From assembly GCA_016808115.1 (NCBI GenBank), contig JAEQBH010000286.1:310001-374000 (forward strand): DNA of 64,000 bases, given 5' to 3'. Each line of letters opens with the position of its first letter. Positions within the stretch are counted from its first letter, which is position 1. Of the stretch, positions 24,034-35,948 are shown one piece after another. A program made the translations under genes and the position numbers. This DNA comes from Tetrastigma voinierianum (lineage: Eukaryota; Streptophyta; Magnoliopsida; Vitales; Vitaceae). The notes beneath the pieces were generated by a model, which was not told the DNA's origin, did no database searches, and saw nothing but the letters and a program-made list of their open reading frames with translations.

Positions 24034-25458
24034 ATGGGGTACTTTTCTTGCTCTGCTGAATCTGCTATTTCTACCTCCAATTCTCAGTTACCTCAGAAAC
24101 CCGTCAACAGGATCCAGCAGTTTCAGTATAGTGATCTTGAGGCGGCCACCAATGGGTTTTCTGAGCAGAAGTTGGTCGGGGAAAGGCAGCCATGGCTCTT
24201 GCCACCAAGGCCGTCCTCGGGGCCGGCTTGTCGCCGTGAAGAAGCCCTCTCGCGGCGGCGGGGGGGTTGGAGCCTCGCCGCGGGTGGCTTCGTCTTCCTC
24301 GTCAACCAACGAGGTTGAGAACGAAATTGAGATTCTGTCGAAAATTCAGAGCCCCATGCTGGTAAATTTGGTGGGTTTTACGAATGATTCCAAGCAGCGG
24401 CTTCTGGTTGTTGAATTCATGAGCAATGGTACGCTTTATGATGTTCTTCATTCTAATTCTCGGACACCCAATTGGGGTCGGAGGATTCGATTGGCACTGC
24501 AGATCAAGTTAAGGCCATAGACACTTCTTCATTCATCAGTTCCGCCGGCATTCATAGGGGATATCAAGTCTGCAAACGTGGTTGATTGACAGTGGAATCT
24601 CAATGCCCGGTTGGGTGATTTCGGGCTGGCATGCGGTGTCAAGGCTGATGATTATCGGCTGAGATCAACCCCTCCTGCCGGCACAATGGGGTATCTTGAT
24701 CCATGTTATGTGACCCCAGATAATTTGAGTACTAAAACTGATGTTTTCAGTTTTGGAATTCTTCTGTTGGAGATTATTAGTGGTAGGAAAGCCATCGATG
24801 TGGGGCATTCGCCGCCTTCCATTGCCATCAATATTCCATTAATGTAAGGAAGGGAAACTTCTTGCTATTTATGATCCGAGGATTGAACCTCCAAAAGATC
24901 CTTTTGTGAGGAAGCAATTGGCGGTGATTGCAGCAAAGTGTGTGAGGTCTTGTAGGGAGAGGAGGCCGTCGATGAAGGAGGCTGTTGAATGGCTCGGTGG
25001 ATTGAGTAAGCTGGTTCCGCTGCATTCATGGAATGGTTTTAATAATCCATGTTTGATGGTGGAGACCATGGGATGTGCTGTTGAAGCATCTAAGATAGAT
25101 GCTGTTGAAGGAGGAAATTTAGATGGTATGGATGCTAAATTAGGACGCTACCGGGAGGAATCTTCGAAGAGTATATTCCTGATTTGGGGTTCAGGAAAAT
25201 TTGATGGATCTGATGGCTGGAACTGATGGGGAATCTGAATTTCGAGGAGATGCTGAGGGGTTTGGACATTTGTCGAAGTCGGTGAATTGGAGTTCTAGTT
25301 TTAGATTTGATAGGGGGAGCACTCAGTCTCTGGCTCATGGTAATGCTAAGGGTAGTCTCTTTCGCTCAAGGCGAAACCTTTCTGCAGGAGAGGGTTCAGA
25401 TATATTTTCAGGAGGAGATCAATCAAGATTAAGTGCTAGTAAAGCCAGCCATATCTGA
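24034..25458 (+). pseudogene. receptor-like cytoplasmic kinase, At3g51990-like (CR4-related), frame-broken
   Basis: Serine/threonine kinase of the small CRINKLY4-related group exemplified by Arabidopsis At3g51990, usually one exon. The start at 24034 gives MGYFSCSAESA, the group's typical N-terminus; QFQYSDLEAATNGFSEQKLV follows. The reading then changes frame inside the glycine loop (KGSHG at about 24190). VAVKK, NEVENEIEILSKI and LLVVEFMSNGTL follow. After a stop near 24520 come a damaged HRD loop (FIGDIKSANV), DFGLA (about 24617), GTMGYLDPCY and DVFSFGILLLEIISGRKAI. The C-lobe and a Ser-rich tail continue in two further frames. At least five small indels are needed to explain this. No transmembrane or ectodomain is present. 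Pseudogene or uncorrected assembly; see findings. Confidence 0.75.
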
Positions 25459-27995
25459 CCATGACACAAGCTCAACTTAGGCTACTCTTGCTTGGAAATC
25501 ACATTGATGTAGATTAGCTGTAGTTCATTCATTTGTGGATTTCAACCAGTTGACATTTTCAGTGTTCATCAAAATGTTATATTGATGATATATGTAGAGT
25601 TCGGGCACATTGCTTTTGTCCCCCTTTGTAGTTGTTGATCCTTTCACTTTTTTTACTGTTCATCTTCATTTTGCAAAGCTAATGTATGATAAATGTGATG
25701 TTTAATACATGCATTGAGCTAATTGAAAAGTCATCAATGGTAAGCTTTCTTTTATGTTCTTTTTCTTCGGATATCTTTGTTAATTCTTCTCGTTTGTTTG
25801 ATTTTCCTCTGCATTGCTGTTGTAATTGTTAATGTTACTCTAGAATTGAAATTGTTACATTATGGTCTTGCTTAAATTGTTCTGTGTACCAGTTTTTATT
25901 ACTTTCTTCTGACAAATTCTAACAAAAGCTTCTCCAGTTCTCTGCTGCAATTCTCTCTCTTTTTTCTATGAGAAATGAAAAAATACTATGAAAAAAGTAT
26001 TCAAAATTTAAATTCCGGTGAAGATTTTGCAAGTGTTTGGAAGTATTGGGAAAAGAAAGGCCATTGTATAGTTTGAAGTAGTCCTGAAGGTTTTGTTTTG
26101 AATGAATCTCATGTTGTCAATAAGCAATTTGATCCTCTGATTTTCCCCCAACTCCCCTCTCTGTAGTTTCAATTTCATAATTGACATCAAGACAATATGA
26201 AAGTCAACATAGTTTGTTCATGGTGGAAGCTGTGTTGTTTGGACAATATGAAAATAGTTCTAAATGTATCAATCTTGTTGGAATTTGAAAAAGACAGAAT
26301 TTCACGAGGAAAAGTTTCTCAGCTCATTGACACTAATGGAAACTCTGTGAAACAAAACACAGAAACAAATCAGGAGAATTATGCCTATCATTTCTTGTTC
26401 TTTCATGCTAAAGTTCATACACAAGCATGTTTGGTGAATGTAGCATCAAATGAAAGCCATCACTTCATTGTCTAGAATCTCTTTCTAAACAAATGGATCT
26501 GGTGTCATATTATCCAAAAGTATGGAAGCAGTAATACGTCACAAAGAAAAAGAGGGTCATGGAAAATTTGAATGCATAGGGAGTATTTAAAATTTACCTA
26601 GATTATGCATCTTGAAAAAGAAGCCGCATATGTACCGCAACTCATGGAGCAACTACTTGAATACATTGACTCTATGTTTGCTTTGGCTTTGAATTTTTAT
26701 GGTTTGCATTAGATTTTTTTTTCTTTTCACCGTCTGAATATGCCACCAATCACAGAATTGGTCCAACTGGGAAAAGTATGCTACCAGATGCTAAGGCGGC
26801 CATATGTGATCCAGGGAGTAGACCTGATCAAAATCAGTAACCAATCTTTTACAAAGAATTTGTTTATGTTCATTACTAAAATATTTCTATTTGTTTTTAT
26901 CTGCTGTGTTGATTGAATCGTCTATTTTTCCGCCATATTTATAAAATGTACAAGCCAATAATACATGGATTGCTGTACTTTCCCACCAAACCTTGTTTAT
27001 AATATGCTCAGATCACAGCTAACCTCCATGATGTCAATGTTCTGCTTGTGGCTAATCTCCTAATTGATATGATGAATTGTGTCATTCATAAAGAATTTTC
27101 TCTAAATCTGGGGATTATAAGCCTTCTCTCTACCAACCTTGGGGACCATTCATCTTGAGGATGATCACATACTGAGAGATCATAAAATTGAGATTTCCAT
27201 TGAAAGGCAGGTAAGCAGATTCGTTTCCGTTTTCATTTTTCATTATCTTAAATGGATCATACTTGTTGCGTGAGTTTGATATGATATTAACAGCAGAAAA
27301 TGAACTTTCTCACTGTATGATTCTTGCACATTTTACTTGTGAAAGAGGACAAAAAATAGAGAATTTATTTTTATCTTTTAATCTCTTAGCTTCTTTCTGA
27401 ATCTTATTTAACCCCATTTTAATTTTTATATAAAGTTTGCGTCATCGTTTTCCTGCAGGTTGTTTGATATAAACAAATTCCAATAGCTACTGAAAAATTC
27501 ACTGCAAGGAATACATTGTTAGTTTGTGCGCTTGTATATGGAATATATTCATCTCTAACATTTGTACTCCGAGAAAAGGACTAGACAAACACCTAGTAGC
27601 CGTATTCGGATAAGAGTGTCATGGTTGCAGCCAAACACTCTTCTTGTTACAGACAAATTGGAGTACAATTATCAAGACAAAGAAGAAGCTGGCCCCCAAG
27701 AGATTGTTTTTTCAAATCTCCCAACCCCAAAAGCCAGGGACTTTGGTGGTGTCTTTTGCACCTAACATCAAGTAAGAAAAAATATATTCCTTCCCATATA
27801 TCAAGTTTGCAGCTCATAGATCTCACATGCCGCATGTGCTTTATTTCCTTTGAATTGCAGAAACCCCATATCATACTGTTATGCTTGTGACTTGGATAGA
27901 TGAATGGTTGACCTCAAAACACATTTTCTCATATGGGCCCCCCTCTATCAACTTGTGGTACCTCTTTATTTGTCGGTTGGATTAATTCTTGGAAA
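25459..27995. other. intergenic region, no gene recognised
   Basis: Begins with the probable 3' UTR of the kinase (AATGTATGATAAATGTG near 25680). The rest is AT-rich. Open frames at 26197-26475 (92 residues), 27562-27765 and 27621-27890 overlap or lack any family motif, and I do not call them genes. Some CT-rich tracts ending in CAG (for example near 27455-27460) look like splice acceptors, but no exon series can be built. Confidence 0.4.
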
Positions 27996-28394
27996 AACTA
28001 TGCTAAGGGGTACCAGTTTCAAAGTATTTGAAAAATGAGGGTCAAGATAACTTATTCTAAGCCCGGTCCATATATGATCAAATATTTGATAAGAAAGTCC
28101 AAATATTTGATAAAGAGGATTGCAGGTGTATGAGCCTATTTAGTACCTAAGGTTTACATGGGTTGTACCCAGATTACATCATGGTTGTACCCAATGGTTA
28201 CATGACTCGTACCTATGGTTTCCTAGTGTTTTTGGAACAAAATAAGGCTCACATACTTGCAGCCCTTTTTATTAAATATTTGGATTTCTTTATTAAATAA
28301 AATATTTGATCACATGATGGATTGTGCTTGGAATAAGTTATTTTGACCCTCATTTTTCAAATACTTTTAAATTGGTACCCCCCTTAGCATAGTT
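27996..28394. mobile_element. MITE with long (about 135 bp) terminal inverted repeats
   Basis: The left end AACTATGCTAAGGGGTACC and the right end GGTACCCCCCTTAGCATAGTT are complementary. Complementarity continues inward through GTATTTGAAAAATGAGGGTC, AATAACTTATTC, ATGATCAAATATTT and TGCAGGTGTATGAGCC, leaving a loop of about 130 bp with a triple ...GGTTACATG/GGTTGTACCC repeat. No coding capacity. Superfamily unknown; no target-site duplication was read at the ends. Confidence 0.75.
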
Positions 28395-30766
28395 ATCTCT
28401 TATCTCTTTTAGTTCTTGATATGGGGCCCCTCTGTCAACTTGCGGGACCCTCTCTATTTGTGGGTTGGATTTAATCTTTAGTTCTTATAGATGGGGCCTT
28501 GAAGAAGTATTGTGCTGTTTTCCTATAATTATTGTTTCCAAGGAGCACTGATAGTGGAAGGGGATGCTTTTGGGGAGGGGAAAGGTAGGGAACCATCATA
28601 TTTTGGGATGGGGGGGTTTTTTACCAGGATAGGCAAAATGACAAGGCCAGTACTCATTCGTCAACCGGTCCTGCTTGCCCCTTTCTTTGCTCAGGCAATG
28701 ATCTTTTGTTTGAATGGTTTCTTATTGAGAAGTGGGTCGCTTTTTTAAAAGAGATTTAATTACTGGTGAGATTGTGGGAACAATAACCTCAAAATTTGCA
28801 AAGTTTTTGGACTTTGGGGGAAAGTAAAACAGGGAAAAACTTTTGAAATATATAATCATTTGATAATAAATAAAATGATGGTGACATTGTTCAAATGAAC
28901 AGGATGCCCCTCCACCTGGCCAAGTGCTCGCTACTATTTAAAATTTTTAACTCTATCCAAAATTTGGGATACCATTTAAAAATTTTCAACGTATTCTAAC
29001 TTAGCCATTTTTAAACACGCTTTCAGATTCGACCAAATAAAATAAAGTTAATGTTAAAACTGCTTTCAGAAAACTATTTTCTTTGAAATGAAAGCTAATG
29101 AAAATAACGAAATGCGCTTAAATGAAAGCATTATTCACAATCCCGCTGTCGGAACACTAGTACAGTAACCTGCTTAAGACGCAAAGGGAAGAAAAGAATA
29201 AAATAAATTAATAATCCCGCTGCTGCTTTTTATCCTAATCGACAAACCCTTGTTTTCATTTTAATTGAAACAAGCGAAACAAAGAAAGCACGCTTCGATT
29301 TATATATAAAACGCCGAAAATACGTAATTCATTTTCTGTTTTCAAAATTTTGTTACCTTATCTCCTAACTAAACGCGGTTTTCTGCCAAGTTTCAATGTA
29401 TAAAACATAAAAATTTTTACCTTACCAAACATGCTGCTTCCTTGCTTGACTTTCTGGGCTCTCAACCGCCCTACTCTTTTGCGTATTTTTTTCTCTTAGG
29501 GAAGACTACAAAAGGAAATAGAGTTGGGGGTCAAGGAATTTGATATGGTGGATAAATTTAGATTTATTTCTTGCAAATAGGGTTTTGAGAACCAACTAAC
29601 TATGCTTGAGCGATTAAGCAGAAATTGAACTCACTGTTAAATGGACTTCTAGTTGTTGGTAATCAAATATAATAATCTTTTCTTTTCTTTTTTTTCTTTT
29701 TAAGAAAGTCCATTAAATCAAAGGACAAATAGTTGGGATGGGACTAGACTGTCAATTTTAATATGCAAGAGATTTACATTACCATTGGGCCTTGGCTATG
29801 TACTGCATTTGCCTAATTGTTACGGAGACAATTTATTTTTAAAAGTGATGTTTGACTTGAAATTCCTTGGCCCGAATCATCAATCAAGATAATTCGATGA
29901 CATTTTTAACATTTTCTATATCCACCAGTTATTTAAGAACAAATGAATAAATTGAGGTAATGAGTTTGAAGAAACATTTCCTAATTTGCAGGTATTCCAA
30001 GGAAAACATTATCTGTTACCTGCTTTCAGGGTTGCATTCAAAAGATAACCCAAATGCCTTCCACTTACGTGTTAAACAATGTGCAAGTGTTCAAGATATG
30101 TCTTGGTAACTAAACTCAAAGACAAGATTAAGGGCTCTGTCATCGATATGCTTCCCATGCTTATACAAATGTTATTCTAATATTATCAGAGATTCGGTGA
30201 TCTGCAATTCACCCAAGAAATATATATATGAACTGGAGAACAATCCAACAAAATCGAGAATGCCTATTATTAAAATTCTCAAGTGTGTTCTTACTAAAAA
30301 TAAAATCACATGGTTGGTACAAATTTGATGGCCCATGTAAAATACCAAATTGGGTGACCAACTCACCCAGTAAGCAAATCACCTCAGAAGCTTACTTGAT
30401 GAGAGCTCCAGACAAATAATTAAAAAAAAAAGGAAAAGAAAATAGAAAAAAAAAATGAAAAACTATGGAGGTAAAAACATATATGAATTAAAACCAAACT
30501 CATTTCCATACTACAAATCAAGGCAAATGACCACAATCAGCAAAAAAGTTCATTGATTTCCTGAGAACTATCTTCTTAACTGCTTCCAAAATAGTGATGA
30601 GAGTGAAAAGCCAGTCTTTGGATGAAAGACGAGTGAAATAACAGAGTCAAAACTGCAATTGCAATCTCAGCTATTTTGGGGTATTTAAAGAAAAGAGGAT
30701 CGGTGTACTTCAATATAGTTACCCTTGCAAACCAGGTATGGAATGGTTGGAGGAATTTGTGCCTCT
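28395..30766. other. intergenic region downstream of SEC31
   Basis: 28419-28480 repeats 27938-27993. A 78-residue frame at 28512-28748 is unrecognised. 28900-29400 is AT-rich with a TATATATAA motif near 29302. The part nearest 30766 should contain the SEC31 3' UTR (the gene is on the minus strand). No other gene is seen. Confidence 0.4.
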
Positions 30767-33700
30767 CTAACTTAATCTCACATTCTGCCTTGTCTTGATC
30801 ATTCTCTTTAGTGTTGCTAGCCAGAAGTTGCACTCATCCCACTCACTCGTTGTAAGAAGTACCTGTCCCAGGAAGAATAAAGCCAAATACAATGTCATTT
30901 CTCATTTGGAGTTGCCTCAAATTAAAACTTTTAATCCCCAAAGGTATACCTGAATTTGTAGGGCAGTGCCAAAATCACCGTTGTCTAAAGCCTGGCAGAG
31001 CTGAACAAGCTTATCAGCAGCATTTTTAGATATATCTCCACTGTTAAGTTTCGCAAGCAAGGCACCAATTTTCCTTGAATTGTCTTCTATTTCCCGCTTC
31101 TTGGCCGGATTTGCACGTGAACCACCCAGGGCTTCTGATGTTTCGTTGAACAGTCTTGTCAATGTTGCAATTACTGGCCTTTGCTGGGCTGGAGAAATTG
31201 AAGAGGAGCAAGCTCAATTTACGAGAACACAAGTAACTAAATTATAACAATAATATAAATATTGCCCTTATAATAGAAGTAGAAGAAAAAATATAGTAGC
31301 TTAATAATATTTGTTAACATACATGTAAAATCTTGATAGGCTTCAAATCTTCATTTTGGGGACTTAATGCATTTTTAAACAAAATAAGGTCCTACTGGGG
31401 ATCCCAGGCTGTATAATGCAAAAGAAGTGGTTGCTAGACACCACCTTGACCACCATCTTGCTAAGCTTGAGGACATCTTATTGCTTGCATTTTTTGTTTT
31501 TTCTTTTAATGGTTAAAACAGAGTGATATATAATGTAAAAAGAAGAGTGGCGCGGGCCCCTCAAAGAGTATGCTATGATACATAGAGGGAGCCAGGAGCT
31601 AGAACAAAAAGAGGCACAAAAAACCAGATTAGTAGCAAGAGCCTTAGCATCAATTTGTATAGACTACCAACCAGACTAATTGGTCTAAAATCTTTCAAAT
31701 CCTCTGCCCCCCTCTATTTGGAATCAGGACTAGAAAGGTAGAGTTTAGACTCTTCCCAAATCTACCCCTCATGAAAATCCTTGAAAAGAGCCATAATGTC
31801 CAACTTGACAAACTCCTAACTAAACTGCCAGAATGCAGCAGTGAAGCCATCCAACCCAAGGGCCTTGTCCCCATTGAGATCGAGCAAAGAAGAGTGAACT
31901 TCTGAGATGGGCTCCTCTAACTTGGATGCTGGCAAAGCATCTAACCTGGAAAATTCCAAGCCCTAGGATTTCACACACGGATCGACAGCAACCCTTCGAA
32001 GGTGTCTGGCATGCCTGTTCTAACTCTCCTTCCCTTCAAGCCACTCTCCTCCTATCCGAATCCTATCAATAGTGTTTCTTCTCTTGTGGGAATTGGCCAT
32101 TTTGTGGAAGAATCAAGTGTTCTTATCCCCCTCCCTTAACCCATATCTCCCTAGACTTTTGCCTCCAGGAGGTTTCCTCCATAACTAACCATTTCTTGAA
32201 GTCCTCCATAGTTGTCAATCTTGCTTCCCACTCTTCTGAAGAAAGGGGTCTCTCACTTTCAATGTTATCCCAGACTGCCACCTTTGTAAGGGCTAATTTC
32301 TTATTCTCCTCCACCCTTGCAAAGACATCTTTGTTCCAGGCTTTGAGCAAAAATTTTAGGGCTTTAAGCTTTTCCATCAGAACATAGCTGCTTGTCCCTT
32401 TGAACTCAAAACTCTACCACCAGTCCCTGATTAGATCTTTAAAGCCCTCCTCCTTAATCCATGCTCTGAATCTATGCAGAGCCTGGATCTAACTCCGACC
32501 CCCTCTAGTAGAATAGAGAAATGATCTGAGGCAGGCCTAGGGTGATGCTCTGTCTAACCCCACCAAAAAGATAGTCCTACCAAAGACTAAGAACTTGTCC
32601 AGTGTCGTCATTCTGCAATTATGCAAACCTCCCTTCCAAGTGAACTGGCCACCCTGAATTGGGAAATCTTTCAATCAAGTTGCTCATAATTCCTGGGAGA
32701 ACGCCATAGAACCTGTAATTCCTGCCTTCCCTACTCTGTTCATTCGAATCTAGTAATGTTAAAATCCCTCCAATGCACCACTTAATCACTCCATAAACCT
32801 TCTTATTGCTTTCTGCTCAATTAACAAAACCAAAGAATCTCCTTTCTCCTATCTTCATTTTCTTAGATACACACACACAATATTGCCATTACATACCGAT
32901 ACACACACACAGACACACACATACTTTTGCATACAGAACCATAAGCTTAAAGGCAAAATCTTACAGATGGGGAAAGAAAAATGATTACCAGGTACATTTG
33001 AAGTATCAACTGTCTGAAATGGTTAGGAGCGTGTAATGGCTGGCTGAACTGGTGCCTGCTGAGTAGACTTGGAGGTTGTATTAACTCCATCCTGTGGTAT
33101 CTTTTTGAACAACACCTGAATTAACTGGCATAAATCCTCTAGGTGTGGGAGTGGGAGCCACAACCTGGGGCAGCTTACGACCACTAACTGTACCCACATG
33201 AGATGCAACAGGACCAAGGGTACCAGGTCCAGGAGGTCCAGCTTGATAAGCAGAATTGGGTAACTCCCCACATGTCTAGTTATATTAGTGAGTGAAAAGA
33301 TTTAACCTATTAAATTGAAAAACAAAAGCACATATACAGACAGGATATAGCTGAGAACCCAATGTGGGCTGCTGGTATTGTTCAACATTTCTCAGGGCTG
33401 GGGAGTGCAGGACAAAGGGCCTCACAGCAGCCGAGAGTGGTGTGGCAGTGTGGAGCGAAGTTCTCCTGGAAAGAAAATACAAAAGAGATGCTCAGTCTAA
33501 CAGTAAACTTCAGATAATAACAGAATAAGATAGCATTCTTTGAAGTAAGGAAAAATAAATAAATAATAATGCTCTAGAATCATTGACTATGTTTAGTTCC
33601 CCATAAAGTAAAATTAAGGAAAAATAATGTGCTAAGGAAAATTATTTTCTAATGTTTGGCTTTATCATAAAAAATACAAATGAAAATAAACTCTAATTAA

Positions 33701-35948
33701 AATCAATCAAAAGTTAATACATTTTTAAATGATTTAATATTTATGTAGAGGAGCTCAAATAAATCAAATGAGGTTGAAGTAGCATTATAAAAACATCGAA
33801 ATGCTTTTTGAAACATTTCCAATTCTTTTTGGTAGATGGAGACAGAATCTGTTGGAGCAGAAGCTCTTAGAATGGGCAGAATGAACAATGATTTATTACC
33901 TCATATAGAAGAGCTAAATAGCAAAATTACTTAAAGTAGCATAAATATAATTTCTATTAACTTTACATATTCTTTATTTTCCTTCTTCAGTTTCTTCCCC
34001 ATTTGATTTTTACACTCTCTTCAAATTTTCTGTGAACCAAACAGATGCATGCTCAACTTGTCTGCAACACCAAACAAGCTAAACTTTCATAGTCATTGAA
34101 TAGCTTAATGGTGATTCAAAGACTTGACAGTGATTCAGAGATCAGACCAAAATTGGCTCTTTCAAATAATATATGAACTAGTAAATATAAAATACCTGGG
34201 GAACTTGAGGTGCCTGTGGATAGCTGAACATATGAGGCTGCAAGGTGGCTGATATGGAGCAGGAAGCACCATAACTCTATCATCTAAGTACCCAAAGGCT
34301 GTTGATAATTGTCACCATATGACTTCAAAATGCTAGGCTGCATTTGTGTTGAAGTGGTTTCCTAAGACAAAATAAAAACAGAACCGATTAAACAAGACAA
34401 ATGTAGCAAGGCAGATAGGCGGCAAATACTGCCCTCGAACAGCCCTCGAACAGATATGGCAACACCTGATAGTAATGCTGAGAGGAGTCCACCACACCAT
34501 AACTGGATTGGTCAGTACCATATGCAAGTCCTAGAGAGTTATCAAAAGCCATGGCCTTAGGCGCCTCTTTCTCTGCAACAGAAGTTAATCAACAATTAAG
34601 AGCCGGTAAGAGTTTAAGCAACAAAGATCATACTTGGAGTCAGTATGTATTGGACTACCTGCTTTTAATGTTTAATTATGCAAAAATAATCTCATGTCCT
34701 TCGTACCTAGCCAATAGAAAAAGACCCAGGATGCTATAGTGGAACCAAGGAACTTTAACTCACAATGATCATATTTCACTTTGAACTCTATTTTAGCTCT
34801 CAAGACTATCAACCGCTTTCCACCTCCTACAGCTCATAATCCAAGAATAACCAAATTTGAATAAAACAGAAACATGCCATTGAATGCATTTAAGACAAAA
34901 ATATTATCATATTCTACAATTATACGGCAAGCCAAAATATTTTGGAGTTCCATTAAATTTTATCAAAATCCAAGCAAACAAACTCACAGAGAATATGTGT
35001 CATGTTCAACAACTAAGCATCAGAACCATAACAGAGTTGTGGTGTTTGGACCCCAATGACTAAAGACCATAATGCATAGCATGTCCTTTAGGGGTTGATA
35101 CTACCATACCTGCCTTTACTATCAATAGGCAGGGTGTAACTCTCATCTTAATAGACTGCATGAGCAACCTAGCAAGTAACAACTATGGGCTGTCTTTTGA
35201 GCTAGACATAAATGCAGCTCCAAATTACAAAGATCAAATCCACATCAACCTTGAACTTTATTTCATTCTTGTGACAGCAACAGAAGCTGGTTTGAATCAC
35301 CTCCTCCTGAGGAGCTGGTCTAGACATCAAACCAGGGAGGATATGGAGGTAGCAAAATGAAACTGAGACTTAAAGGATAAAAAGGAAATTAATCCACACC
35401 ACCTCCCTTCACAAAGTGCTTAGCAGCAATGAGATCATAGATGTACAAATAAAATATCATCACAAGCACATACCAGGTTCTGTGGAGAGAGAGATGCGAT
35501 CTCGTAGTATAACAAGTTCAGGAGATAGTTCCTCAGACCCCAAAAGCTTCAAGTACTCCATAGCTGTTTTCAAAAGCCCTTGACTTGCTAGTATTTCAGC
35601 ATATTTCTCAACAAGCTTATATAAAGATGCACTAAATCGCTTCTGACCAGTAGCCAAAGCAAGGACAATGGTCTTTTCCATCAAATCCTAATTAAGCAAA
35701 CAAGAGTAGTGTATTTTTAGCTTGAATAAATGTGCAAACAACTTCAAAAGCAGCATACTTACCTGAAGAACATCAACATAGTGGGATTTCCTTCATGATC
35801 ATCAGCAGTCAGACAACGGACCAAATCTCCACTGTTTTATCAATATTACCAGCACATATATAGCAAAGAGTTGCGCAGCCAGTATGCTGGAAACGATAAG
35901 CTGGGCGCAAGTGTGCCGCCAGTATATCCATTCCTCCCTGGGTGCAAA
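30767..35948 (-). CDS. SEC31B: SEC31 exons 15-22: helical, Pro/Gln-rich and C-terminal domains
   Basis: Exons: 15, 35763-35948; 16, 35474-35687 (LMEKTIVLALATGQKRFSAS, SQGLLKTAMEYLKLLGSEEL); 17, 34466-34572; 18, 34196-34361; 19, 33342-33465 (RNVEQYQQPTLGSQLYP); 20, 32989 to about 33260 (SHVGTVSGRKLPQVVAPTPT); 21, 30950-31188 (PAQQRPVIATLTRLFNETSE, NSGDISKNAADKLVQLCQAL); 22, 30767-30862 (TTSEWDECNFWLATLKRM). Exons 16, 17, 21 and 22 are clean. Exon 15 keeps FAPREEW and YVDVLQ at its ends but is scrambled between. Exons 18-20 have frame breaks, and exon 20 lacks a clear acceptor and has a short deletion after PAIT. Confidence 0.88.

Noticed and set aside
24088..24309. Minus-strand proline/arginine-rich frames
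   Set aside because: Antisense shadow of the GC-rich first part of the kinase gene.
26197..26475. 92-residue plus-strand frame with ordinary composition
   Set aside because: No family motif, no neighbouring exons, and no codon or promoter signal that sets it apart from chance.
27562..27890. Overlapping frames on both strands with a conserved-looking RIRIRVSWLQPNT
   Set aside because: I could not tie it to a family, and three frames overlap with equal merit.
33027..33271. Leu/Val-rich minus-strand frame that looks like a membrane protein
   Set aside because: It is the wrong frame of SEC31 exon 20; the right frame gives the Pro-rich SHVGTVSGRKLPQVV sequence.
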